A stretch of DNA of 48,425 nt from an uncultured Bacteroidota bacterium (lineage in GTDB: Bacteria; Bacteroidota; Bacteroidia; Flavobacteriales; Flavobacteriaceae), in assembly GCA_903842575.1 (NCBI GenBank), contig CAIMMM010000067.1:1-48425 (forward strand), read 5' to 3'. Shown here one piece after another: positions 33,748 through 41,795 of this stretch. The stretch's first letter is position 1; each line of letters opens with the position of its first letter. The position numbers and the translations under genes were made by a program. The notes under the pieces are model-generated. The model was not told the origin of the DNA. It saw nothing but the letters and a program-made list of their open reading frames with translations, and ran no database searches.

Positions 33748-34515
33748 ATGAGAGTTAAGAAAAGTGAAATTCTACTAATTGAAGATGATTTAGCATTAGG
33801 AAATTCTATTTCAGAAATTTTGCAGTTGAATCATTTTAATGTTCATTGGCTTGCAAATGGGATAGAAGCGCTTGAGTATTTGCAAACGCATGAGCCAGAC
33901 ATTATAATCAGTGATTTGATAATGCCTTTTATGGATGGTGAAGAATTATTTGTAAATATTAGAAAAAACCATGCATTTAACAGGATCCCTTTTATCATTA
34001 TTACTGCAAAAATGGATGACGGGGCTAAGTATAGACAACTTGAAAACGGGGTTAATGACTATATAATGAAACCTTTTAAATCTATGGAACTGATTTTAAA
34101 AATCAAGAATCTATTAGTTTTTAGAAGCAATATTGAAAAAAAATATGAACAAGATCCGTTTTCTAAAGTAACCATAAAATTATCCGAAAAAGATTTTTTA
34201 CAATCTGTAAATAACTACATTTTAAAGAATTTGAAATCAAAAATCAGCGTTGAGGAATTATCAACACATCTTTTTATTAGTAGGTCAACATTAGATAAAC
34301 GAATTAGGAAACTGACTAAAAAAAACATTTCACAATATATAAGAGAATATAAACTAGAATATGCAATCAACCTTATTCATTTAGGAGAAAGAAATATTCA
34401 GTTTTTAGTAGATGAAACGGGGTTTAATTCGTTTTCTTATTTTTCTTCATGCTTCAAATCTTATGTGGGTATTCACGCACGAGCTTATTTACAATCTTTA
34501 AAAGTTTTGGTTTAA
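33748..34515 (+). CDS. response regulator with AraC-type DNA-binding domain
   Basis: This 255-aa protein has a receiver domain (residues ~8-125; Asp13/Asp14, phospho-acceptor Asp56 in DIIISDLIMP, Lys in IMKPF) and a C-terminal AraC/XylS HTH domain (~150-250: the first helix pair SVEELSTHLFISRSTLDKRI and the second FLVDETGFNSFSYFSSCFK). It should be the DNA-binding output of the two kinases it faces. The frame extends upstream to TTG 33730, but ATG 33748 is preferred, because the -7 octamer TATATTTG ends 5 nt before it. Probable target sites include the inverted repeat at 33648-33668, to be tested. Confidence 0.9.
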   Translation: MRVKKSEILLIEDDLALGNSISEILQLNHFNVHWLANGIEALEYLQTHEPDIIISDLIMPFMDGEELFVNIRKNHAFNRIPFIIITAKMDDGAKYRQLENGVNDYIMKPFKSMELILKIKNLLVFRSNIEKKYEQDPFSKVTIKLSEKDFLQSVNNYILKNLKSKISVEELSTHLFISRSTLDKRIRKLTKKNISQYIREYKLEYAINLIHLGERNIQFLVDETGFNSFSYFSSCFKSYVGIHARAYLQSLKVLV

Positions 34516-34541
34516 ATCAGTCCGCTTTATGCCAACGATTT

Positions 34542-34561
34542 AAATTGCCAATGTGCAATTT
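34542..34561. terminator. weak hairpin in the gap after the receiver-AraC gene
   Basis: AAATTGC (34542-34548) pairs with GCAATTT (34555-34561) around CAATGT. No T-run follows, so it is a weak terminator candidate for the 216-nt convergent gap 34516-34731, in which nothing else was seen. Confidence 0.25.
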
Positions 34562-34731
34562 ATTAATATAAAACATTTTGGATTTCGAGGGTATAAATTA
34601 TCCAAAAACAAAGTCCTTATGTAGCATATTTTGATTTGATTTTTAAAACTAAATCTTAAACATTTTTCTTAGCATAAAAGCTAGTTATTATTCAATTCAT
34701 CTTCAAAAAAGACATTTTTTTTTCAAGAGAA

Positions 34732-35097
34732 TTACTTATACTTTAAATGGTGTTCTATTATTCGTTTCAGTTCTTGAAAAGTAAAAGGTTTTAAAATATA
34801 TGCTTTTGCACCTAATGCAATTCCTCGTTCTAGATCTATTAATTCTGTTTTTGCGGTAAGAAATAATATAGGAATATTGGGATAATTGTTAGATTTCATT
34901 TGTTCTAAAAAACCGTAGCCATCTAATCTTGGCATCATCACATCACATATGATAAGCTCAGGATTTACTTGATTCACTTTCGATAAACCATCTAAACCAT
35001 CTTGAGCTTCGTATACGTCATATCCAGCTATTGATAATAGTTCACTTGTGGTTTCTCTTAATTTTATTTCATCATCAATAATAAGGATCTTTGTCAT
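34732..35097 (-). CDS. single-domain response regulator
   Basis: This 121-aa protein is a stand-alone receiver: Asp8/Asp9, phospho-acceptor Asp52 in ELIICDVMMPRLDG, Thr in FLTAKTE and Lys in ILKPF. It has no output domain, so it probably relays phosphate, or acts by binding a partner, like CheY or Spo0F. It lies 6 nt downstream of the 1179-aa kinase and is surely co-transcribed with it. It resembles the receiver half of the hybrid kinase at 30534-31616 (both have RETxSELL and MMPxxDGY). Confidence 0.92.
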   Translation of the reverse strand: MTKILIIDDEIKLRETTSELLSIAGYDVYEAQDGLDGLSKVNQVNPELIICDVMMPRLDGYGFLEQMKSNNYPNIPILFLTAKTELIDLERGIALGAKAYILKPFTFQELKRIIEHHLKYK

Positions 35098-35103
35098 AGT
35101 CTT

Positions 35104-38100
35104 TTATGGTTTTTGTAAAGGAAATTGTAAAGTTACTTTAGTGCCTTTTCCTAAATGACTTTCCAATTGAATGTTCCCAGAATTTTTTTCAGTAAATGTT
35201 TTCACAATATAAAGTCCTAGTCCCGTTCCTGGAATTCCATCGGTATTACTTGCTCTAAAGAAAGTGTTAAATAATTTTTTTTGATCTTCTTCAGGAATGC
35301 CTCTTCCAAAATCAATAATTTCAATAATAGCTTCTGATGGTGTTGCTATTAGATTCAAAAGGACATCCCCAAAACCTTCAGAAAATTTGAAAGCGTTATT
35401 TAATAAATTAAATAAGGAGTATCCCATTAAACTTTTATCGGCAAAAACTATAAAATTAGTACCTTTAAAAGTGGTTATTACTTTTCTTCCATCTTTTCTG
35501 GTTTCAAAACTGGTTTCAATAATAGTATGACAAAGTTGTTTCAAATCAAAAGCAATTGGGTTGAAATTAGTTTTACCTGAATCTTCTTTTGAAATAGTTA
35601 AAACTGAATTCATCAATTCGATTATTCTATCAATCTCTCCAGTAATTGTGTTTAATTGTTTGTCCAGACGCTGTGCTATTTCAGAATTCTGCCCTTCCAT
35701 ATAGATGCCTATTAATTCTGCACTTGTCCTGATGGTAGTCATTGGCGTTCTGAACTCATGTGAAATGGTTGAAACTAAATTAGTGCGTAATTCATTGAGT
35801 TCTCTTTCTTTTGTCAAAGCATTTTCAGTAGCTTCTTCTTCTTCTTTTCTGGTTGTTACGTCACGACTACTGGACTGAAATCCGGTTACTACGCCTTTTT
35901 CCTCAATGATATTTGCCTTCGTTTCTAGCCAAATGTATTTTCCTTCTTTAGTTTTAAATCGGGCAGTAGTACTGTCATTAACTTTTTCATTAATGAAATC
36001 AGTAAAACTGTTTTGCAGGTGTTTTAAATCTTCAGGATGAGCAAAATCCAAAGGAGATTTCCCTTCTAATTCTTCTGGATTATATCCCAAGATGTTTATT
36101 ACAGAGGGTGAAAGGTATTGAAAAGTAGTGTTTAAATGGTGCAAACATATTAAATCGACCGTGTTTTCGGCTAGAAAGCGGTACATGTTTTTAGCTTCAT
36201 TAAGTAGAATGGTCTTGTTTTTATTGTTTTCTTCCGTTAATAGCTTATTTTGTTGTTCAATTTTTTTTCTTTCAGTGATGTCAATAATTTGAACTACATA
36301 GTAGACTTCATTTTTACTATTTTTCACTAATGAAACTGCTATATGTGCCCATACGAGAGATTTATTTTTATGAACAAATCTTTTTTCTGAGCTGAAGTGA
36401 GCTATTTTTTTTGAGTCTAAATCTTCTTTATATTCTAAATCTTCTTTTAAATCTTCTTGAAAAGTGATTTCTTGGAATGTTAATGATTTCATTTCTTGAT
36501 TTGAGTAACCAAACATTTCACAAATCCTGTCGTTGACTTCAATGTATTTCCCATCAATATCAACTAATGCCATTCCTATAGGAGAGTACTCAAAGGCACC
36601 TTTAAATTGTTCTTCGCTTTGTTGTAATTCGTTTTTAAGTTTTTCCTTTATGGTGTCATCTCTCATGGCTCCAATCATACGAACAGCTTCGCCTTCTTCA
36701 TTTCTTATAATTATTGCTTTGTCTTTAACATAAGCATAACTTCCATCTGATTTTATATACCGGTATTCATCAGACCATTTAAAAATGGTTTCGTTTTCTA
36801 ATGCCTCGGTTATCTTTTTAATATAGGATTCCTTATCCTCTGGGTGTAAAAACGCATCACATTCTGAAGCTAAAATAATGTTGTCTTTAAAATAATGTCC
36901 AAAGATGAGGGAATAGCTTCCGCCAACATAAATTTCATCATTTAATAAATTCCAATCCCAAATTGCATCGGAAGTTGCTTCACTTGAATAGGTAAAGCGC
37001 TCATTACTTATTATTAATTCATCTTCGATTTTCTTAAGCGCTGTGATATTATTAAAAGAGCAAACCACAAATAACAATGTTCCTAAATTATCAAAAACTG
37101 GGATGGCATCTACTAATAACCAAACCCAATCTTTGCTTATGGGGCGATAAACTCCCATAACCATGTTCTTTACTGGTTTCAGTTGTTTGATTGCTTGAGG
37201 AACGGGGTGTTCTTCCGATTTAAATTCCGTTCCGTCAAGATGGATTACTTTCCAGTATTCGTCAAAAGAGGTTTTCCCTAACATTTGATCCTCGGTAAGA
37301 CCGAGCATTTCACATGCCGCTTTATTGTATTCTAAAAATTCAGATTGTGGTCCTTGTACCAATATTCCAACGGCAACATTTTCAAGGATGCTATTGAGAA
37401 GTAGTTTGCTTTTAAGAATTTCCTCTTGAGCCATTCTCATTTCGGTAATATCCGCACCAAAGCCAACCATAATATCTAGACTTCCATCTTCATTAAAAAG
37501 AGGATTAAACTTTCGGCTGTGATAAAATGATTCCCCATCCAATCCCTTTTGTTTTTCTTCCCATTCAATTGTTTTTTTTGACAAAGTAGCCTCTAGAAAT
37601 TTTACTCTCTTTTTTTGGGCGGATATTGTACTTCTTCCGGTATGTTCTGCGTATTCAAAATCATTTTTTCCTAAGATAAATTTTCGAAGTTCTTCGTTTT
37701 CAATAGCATATGGATTTAAATAAAGATAGTTATGATTGCTGTCAAATACTGCTACATCCGTAGGTATATTGTCTATTATTTTCTCGTAAAAGTCTTTTTG
37801 CTGTGTAATTTTTTGTTGTGATAAGACATGTTCAGAAACGTCTCTGCAACTTCCAATATAAATAATCTCTCCGTCTTTTTCTGATAGTTTTAAATTGGAT
37901 GTATGCCATACATAATAACCGTCTTTATGTAAAATTCTATAAGTAACTTCTTCATCGGTTTTTCCTGTTTCAATTATTTTATTAAGAAAAATAATAACCA
38001 TTTCTAAATCTTCGGGATGCAATAACGAGCTGTTGCGTTTTCCAATAATCTCATCTACCTCATAGCCGAGAAGAGTTTTCCAATTTTTTGAAGCATAAGT

Positions 38101-38643
38101 GATTATTCCATCTTGATTGAGTTCGTAAACAAGTTCCTTAGAATTGTCTATAAATATTTCAAACTGTTTTTCTTTTAGTTTTAATACTTTCAGAAGTTCC
38201 TGATTTTTATGCCATAAACCAAAAAAAGATTGACATTGTTTCGCAGCAATTTTTAAAGTTTTTAATTGAATTGAGGAAAGTTCTCGGGATTTTACGTCTA
38301 AAAGGCAAAGGGTTCCTATGGGTAAATTAGCATCATTACATAAAGGGAATCCAATAAAGAATTCGAAGGGATTTTTGGAAGAAACTTTATTTTTTGAAGC
38401 CGTTATAATTGTATTTTGTTCAATAACAGAAATGATATTTAATATTATTTCTTCAGGAATAGATTTGCGTTCCAACCTTATTTGAGCTTTAATAGTAGGG
38501 GTTCCATTATCTATATGACTTATGAATGCATAGGGTACGTCACATAATTCAGTAATAAATGATAAGAGATCATCGAACCCTGATTCAAAATCACTGTTTT
38601 TAGAAAATTGAATAGGTTCTTCTTTTTTCATTAATGATGGCAT
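35104..38643 (-). CDS. multi-PAS sensor histidine kinase (GAF, six PAS)
   Basis: This 1179-aa soluble kinase has an N-terminal GAF-like domain (~15-150), then six PAS/PAC modules (approximately 160-275, 285-405, 410-540, 545-668, 675-795, 815-930), HisKA with His962 in TISHEFRTPMTT and HATPase_c (N1082/N1083 in NNAFKFS, G1 DFGRGIPEED, G2 GTGLGLYIV). No membrane helix is seen. Such length and PAS number suggest integration of several cytoplasmic signals. Starts at ATG 38643 or, 12 nt later, at 38631 are equally possible. A 12-bp inverted repeat sits 15-53 nt upstream. It is operonic with a lone receiver. Confidence 0.93.
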   Translation of the reverse strand: MPSLMKKEEPIQFSKNSDFESGFDDLLSFITELCDVPYAFISHIDNGTPTIKAQIRLERKSIPEEIILNIISVIEQNTIITASKNKVSSKNPFEFFIGFPLCNDANLPIGTLCLLDVKSRELSSIQLKTLKIAAKQCQSFFGLWHKNQELLKVLKLKEKQFEIFIDNSKELVYELNQDGIITYASKNWKTLLGYEVDEIIGKRNSSLLHPEDLEMVIIFLNKIIETGKTDEEVTYRILHKDGYYVWHTSNLKLSEKDGEIIYIGSCRDVSEHVLSQQKITQQKDFYEKIIDNIPTDVAVFDSNHNYLYLNPYAIENEELRKFILGKNDFEYAEHTGRSTISAQKKRVKFLEATLSKKTIEWEEKQKGLDGESFYHSRKFNPLFNEDGSLDIMVGFGADITEMRMAQEEILKSKLLLNSILENVAVGILVQGPQSEFLEYNKAACEMLGLTEDQMLGKTSFDEYWKVIHLDGTEFKSEEHPVPQAIKQLKPVKNMVMGVYRPISKDWVWLLVDAIPVFDNLGTLLFVVCSFNNITALKKIEDELIISNERFTYSSEATSDAIWDWNLLNDEIYVGGSYSLIFGHYFKDNIILASECDAFLHPEDKESYIKKITEALENETIFKWSDEYRYIKSDGSYAYVKDKAIIIRNEEGEAVRMIGAMRDDTIKEKLKNELQQSEEQFKGAFEYSPIGMALVDIDGKYIEVNDRICEMFGYSNQEMKSLTFQEITFQEDLKEDLEYKEDLDSKKIAHFSSEKRFVHKNKSLVWAHIAVSLVKNSKNEVYYVVQIIDITERKKIEQQNKLLTEENNKNKTILLNEAKNMYRFLAENTVDLICLHHLNTTFQYLSPSVINILGYNPEELEGKSPLDFAHPEDLKHLQNSFTDFINEKVNDSTTARFKTKEGKYIWLETKANIIEEKGVVTGFQSSSRDVTTRKEEEEATENALTKERELNELRTNLVSTISHEFRTPMTTIRTSAELIGIYMEGQNSEIAQRLDKQLNTITGEIDRIIELMNSVLTISKEDSGKTNFNPIAFDLKQLCHTIIETSFETRKDGRKVITTFKGTNFIVFADKSLMGYSLFNLLNNAFKFSEGFGDVLLNLIATPSEAIIEIIDFGRGIPEEDQKKLFNTFFRASNTDGIPGTGLGLYIVKTFTEKNSGNIQLESHLGKGTKVTLQFPLQKP

Positions 38644-38658
38644 TTCTATAAAAGCAAT

Positions 38659-38696
38659 TAATTGTTATTTCATTAAGTAATACAAAATAACAATTA
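38659..38696. promoter_or_regulatory. 12-bp perfect inverted repeat upstream of the multi-PAS kinase
   Basis: TAATTGTTATTT (38659-38670) and AAATAACAATTA (38685-38696) are exact reverse complements separated by 14 nt, 15 to 53 nt upstream of the kinase ATG. It may be an operator for a dimeric regulator (possibly one in this island) or a leader hairpin. High AT content raises the chance rate, but 12 of 12 matching is notable. Confidence 0.45.
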
Positions 38697-39006
38697 TTTT
38701 ATTATAAATAAAAAGAAAGGTATCTTAAAGTCCTTTTTTATTCGATAATATTCATTATATAAGACAATTCTTTATCGTTATATTAACGGATTATATTAAA
38801 TTTAGGATTTTATATTCTATAAAAGGACAAAAGAAGTCGCTACAAAATTCAAAAATTTTTCCTCGTTAGAATATAGAGGCTTTATTACTGTAGAAAATTA
38901 TGTAATGGACTGAAAAAAATATTTTTTTTTCAGCTGTTAGGTGCTTATTTTATTGATTTTTTATAAAATTTAATTTAAAAATTTAATTTTTTTTCAATCG
39001 CCATAC

Positions 39007-39030
39007 AACCATTTCCCAATGTTACTCGTC
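39007..39030 (+). promoter_or_regulatory. ECF-type promoter of the sigma-factor operon
   Basis: AACC (39007-39010), a 16-nt spacer, then CGTC (39027-39030) and TA. This is the classic ECF layout (AAC-type -35, N16, CGTC-type -10), and no TAnnTTTG element is present here, so the gene is probably autoregulated. The start codon lies 30 nt beyond. Confidence 0.65.
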
Positions 39031-39060
39031 TATGCTAATAGAAACAATTTACTATAAGGT

Positions 39061-39621
39061 TTGAAAGTTATCAGCTTACATAAGGATGAAAAAGAGTTAA
39101 TCGAACTGGCTGTCGAAAACAATCGTCATGCGCAACATCAGATTTATTCCAAATTCGCTCCAAAAATGTTGAGTGTTTGCCGTCAGTACATTAAAGATGT
39201 GCATCAGGCGGAAGATATAATGATTACCGCTTTCATGAAAGTTTTTACCAATATGAAAAACTTTGAACACAAAGGAAGTTTTGAAGGTTGGATTAGAAGA
39301 ATTATGGTAAACGAGTGTATTTCTTTTATTAGAGCCGTCAAAAAAGTAAAATTCATTGAAGAGGAAAATTATATCGAAGAAAGTTTCAATAATATAGAAA
39401 GCCAATTTTCGGTGGAAGACATTCAGTTTTTAATTGACAATTTACCCGAAGGTTATAGAATGATATTTAACTTATATGCCATTGAAGGATTTAAACATCA
39501 AGAAATTGCAACACTACTTGGAATAAGCGAAGGAACTTCAAAATCACAATTGTCTAACGCTCGAAAGGTGCTACAAGACAACATTAAAAAATTAAAAAAT
39601 TACAACAATGGGACGCAATAA
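39061..39621 (+). CDS. ECF-family RNA polymerase sigma factor
   Basis: This 186-aa protein has sigma region 2 (about residues 25-95: QIYSKFAPKMLSVCRQYIKD ... AEDIMITAFMKVF) and region 4 (~125-180: LPEGYRMIFNLYAIEGFKHQEIATLLGISEGT, an HTH), with no region 3, as in ECF sigma factors. The start is TTG at 39061, chosen because MKVISLHKDEKEL is the conserved N-terminus of flavobacterial homologues and no in-frame ATG occurs until residue 37 or so. It is preceded by an ECF-type promoter and overlaps the next gene by 14 nt, so translation is coupled. Regulon unknown. Confidence 0.88.
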   Translation: MKVISLHKDEKELIELAVENNRHAQHQIYSKFAPKMLSVCRQYIKDVHQAEDIMITAFMKVFTNMKNFEHKGSFEGWIRRIMVNECISFIRAVKKVKFIEEENYIEESFNNIESQFSVEDIQFLIDNLPEGYRMIFNLYAIEGFKHQEIATLLGISEGTSKSQLSNARKVLQDNIKKLKNYNNGTQ

Positions 39622-40351
39622 ATTAGAAACGCAAATGCAAGAAAAGTTGAATGCTAGGGAAATTCAACCGTCAGCTCAAGCTTGGGACCGATTGGATGCG
39701 ATGCTTTCGGTAACCGAAGAAAAAAAAACAAAGCGACCTTTTGGCTTTTTGTTTATAGCTGCCAGTATTTTGGTTTTGCTAACAGTTGGTATGTTTTTAT
39801 TCACTCAAAAAAGCAACGATATTGAACCTCAAAACAATGTTGTTGGAATAGAAATAAAAAAAGACACTCTCGAAAATTCAACAAAAAACAATCAAATGCC
39901 AATCATTAAAAACAAATCACAAACCGAAGCAGTAGTCATTTCTGGAGTTCAACAATCACCAATTAACAATCAAAGAGTTTCAATCATAATTCAAGAGCGA
40001 AGTAATCAAAAAACAAATGCCAATCAAAATCAAATTATCAAAGACAAAGTAATCGAATTCCAAAACGCGACAGATGTTGCACAGAAAGATCTGCCGAGAA
40101 TTGAAAAAAGAACAGCGATTATTATTGAAAGTATTAAGGAAATTAAATCGGATGAGGTTTTAGTAGCCGATTTGGATAAAACTTCCAAACAACCTACAAA
40201 CCAAAAGTCAATGGTGAGAGTAGATGCTAAGAGTTTGCTTTCGCAAGTTGACGGAGAAGTAGAATATACGTTCAGGGAAAAAGTACTCAATAGAATGAAC
40301 AAAAATTATAAAGAAATTAAAGTGGCATTGGCCAACAGAAACAACGAATAA
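39608..40351 (+). CDS. putative membrane anti-sigma factor
   Basis: This 247-aa protein has a cytoplasmic N-terminal region of ~45 residues (MGRNKLETQMQEKLNAREIQPSAQAWDRLD), one transmembrane helix (residues ~47-66, FGFLFIAASILVLLTVGMFL) and an Asn/Gln/Lys-rich C-terminal part of ~180 residues outside the membrane that lacks a recognised domain. This is the layout of single-pass anti-sigma factors. It overlaps the sigma gene by 14 nt and lies 38 nt before the barrel gene. No Zn-binding motif (HxxxCxxC) is visible, so the sigma-binding mode is not the ZAS type. The assignment is by context and topology. Confidence 0.65.
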   Translation: MGRNKLETQMQEKLNAREIQPSAQAWDRLDAMLSVTEEKKTKRPFGFLFIAASILVLLTVGMFLFTQKSNDIEPQNNVVGIEIKKDTLENSTKNNQMPIIKNKSQTEAVVISGVQQSPINNQRVSIIIQERSNQKTNANQNQIIKDKVIEFQNATDVAQKDLPRIEKRTAIIIESIKEIKSDEVLVADLDKTSKQPTNQKSMVRVDAKSLLSQVDGEVEYTFREKVLNRMNKNYKEIKVALANRNNE

Positions 40352-40389
40352 ATATCATTAATCAAATCAATTTAAATCAAACAAACATC

Positions 40390-41568
40390 ATGAGAAATTT
40401 TACACTTTATTTAGCCTTTGCTATTTGCCTTTTGGCAAGCAAGTTATCAGCACAAGACAGCTTTGAATACAGAGCAAGAGCCATCGCTGAGAAAATCGAG
40501 AACATTACAAAAGACGAAAAAGCAGCATTAAAAGCAGAAATCGAATCGGTGAATACCGAATTAGAAAACGGAACCATTGCCAAATCGCAAGCCGATGAGA
40601 AAAAAATGCAATTGGCCGAAGCTAGAGCCAAATCAATAGAAACAAAAGTGGCACAAGCTCAAGAAGAACTGAAAGACTTGGTGCAACAAAAAGTGGATGG
40701 GAAAATAAATGATGGCAGAAGCAGTGGTAAAAATTCTATTGAATTGCTTTCTGTTGATGACAATAATAGGGGTAAAAATTCTATTGAATTGCTTTCTGTG
40801 AAATGGAAAGAACGAGATAGTATATCTTATAAAGGGAAGAAATATAAAGTAACTTATAAAACTACAGATAGTCTATATGTTGATATTAATGGAGTTAGAA
40901 AAGCTATTAAAAGCAGAAAACGATTAGGTGAATCCAGAACCACATCTCAGTTTGTATTTGCGGCAGGTATCAATAATTTGGTTACCAATGGAAGTGTTGC
41001 TAATTCCGACTTCAGATATTGGGGTTCCCATTTCTACGAATGGGGTTTCACCGCAAATTACAGATTACTAAAAAACGACAATCTACTGCATTTAAAATAT
41101 GGATTTTCCGTAATGTACAATAACCTTCGCCCAACGGATAACCGCGCTTTTGTAATCAACGGTCTTCAAACCAATCTTGAAACAAGCACTGTAAATCTCA
41201 GTGACTCTCGTTTTAGAAATGTATATGTGACATTCCCAGTGCATTTAGAATTTGATTTTTCAAAAACAAAAGAGGTTGATGGAAAAAAAATATTTAGATC
41301 GCATAAAAGTGTCCGACTTGGAATCGGAGGTTATGCAGGATTTAGAGTGAAATCAAAACAAATTTTGGAATACAGCCTGGACGGTCATGATGTAACTCAG
41401 AGAGCAAGAGGAGGTTTTAATACGAATGATTTTATTTATGGAATAAGTTCATATGTTGGATATAAAGAAACGAGTATTTATCTAAAATATGATTTGAATC
41501 CCTTGTTTAAAAACAATGACATTAAACAAAACAACATATCACTAGGTGTTCGTTTCGACTTAAATTAA
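40390..41568 (+). CDS. outer-membrane beta-barrel-like protein with coiled-coil region
   Basis: This 392-aa protein has a signal peptide (MRNFTLYLAFAICLLASKLSAQ), a charged helical/coiled-coil region (about residues 30-110, rich in Lys, Glu and Ala), and a C-terminal ~200 residues of alternating strands typical of a small barrel (HLKYGFSVMYNN, GGYAGFRVKSKQ, SYVGYKETSIYLKYDL, ending VRFDLN). It lies directly after the sigma/anti-sigma pair and is probably in the same transcript; a possible role is envelope homeostasis. A 29-bp sequence is duplicated at 40726-40799. A strong terminator follows. Confidence 0.7.
   Translation: MRNFTLYLAFAICLLASKLSAQDSFEYRARAIAEKIENITKDEKAALKAEIESVNTELENGTIAKSQADEKKMQLAEARAKSIETKVAQAQEELKDLVQQKVDGKINDGRSSGKNSIELLSVDDNNRGKNSIELLSVKWKERDSISYKGKKYKVTYKTTDSLYVDINGVRKAIKSRKRLGESRTTSQFVFAAGINNLVTNGSVANSDFRYWGSHFYEWGFTANYRLLKNDNLLHLKYGFSVMYNNLRPTDNRAFVINGLQTNLETSTVNLSDSRFRNVYVTFPVHLEFDFSKTKEVDGKKIFRSHKSVRLGIGGYAGFRVKSKQILEYSLDGHDVTQRARGGFNTNDFIYGISSYVGYKETSIYLKYDLNPLFKNNDIKQNNISLGVRFDLN
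40726..40799. repeat. 29-bp direct repeat in the barrel gene
   Basis: A 29-bp sequence encoding GKNSIELLSV occurs twice without mismatch (40726-40754 and 40771-40799), 45 bp apart, so the duplication adds 15 residues in frame. Identity at the DNA level suggests recent tandem duplication by slippage or unequal recombination. Confidence 0.95.
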
Positions 41569-41598
41569 AAATGTTTAGAGTTAGTTATCTACTTCGAA

Positions 41599-41633
41599 AA
41601 GATGTTTCAGCAATGAAGCATCTTTTTTTTTTT
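41599..41633 (+). terminator. intrinsic terminator of the sigma-factor operon
   Basis: AAAAGATGTTTCA (41599-41611) pairs with TGAAGCATCTTTT (41616-41628) around GCAA, with one T-G wobble, followed by a T-run to 41633. Confidence 0.9.
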
Positions 41634-41706
41634 GGAGCTATTCCTGCTGTCCGCTGTATCCACGCATAAAAAGCGTGGGATGCCGTTCCCATCAGGGCTA
41701 ATAATC
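41634..41706 (+). ncRNA. structured intergenic element, possible Flavo-1-like motif
   Basis: This GC-richer stretch stands out from its AT-rich surroundings. AGC...CCTG (41637-41645) can pair with CAGG...GCT (41693-41699) and an internal hairpin pairs ATCCACGC (41658-41665) with GCGTGGGAT (41673-41681) with one bulged G. From memory its conserved words (CTGTCCGCT, ATCAGGGCTA) resemble an intergenic element found in many flavobacterial genomes, perhaps the Flavo-1 RNA family; this is not verified. It follows immediately after the T-run of the sigma-operon terminator and precedes dnaG by about 90 nt. Confidence 0.5.
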
Positions 41707-41795
41707 CTGCAACCAAAAACTTTTTATTTTAAGTTTTAAATTATGTATTTTTACACACATTCATAATTTTTTTCTAAAAAACCAAAAACCTAATT

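Larger units (their letters stand above)
38644..39060. other. 417-nt divergent intergenic region
   Basis: This AT-rich gap separates the 1179-aa kinase and the sigma-factor genes and holds no open reading frame that I can support. It contains the 12-bp inverted repeat at 38659-38696 near the kinase start and the ECF-type promoter at 39007-39030 near the sigma gene. An 8-bp repeat GTCCTTTT (38730-38737) with AAAAGGAC (38821-38828) may be chance. No housekeeping TAnnTTTG match was found for the kinase. Confidence 0.6.

Noticed and set aside
38730..38828. 8-bp inverted repeat GTCCTTTT/AAAAGGAC
   Set aside because: Short, far apart and AT-rich; likely chance.
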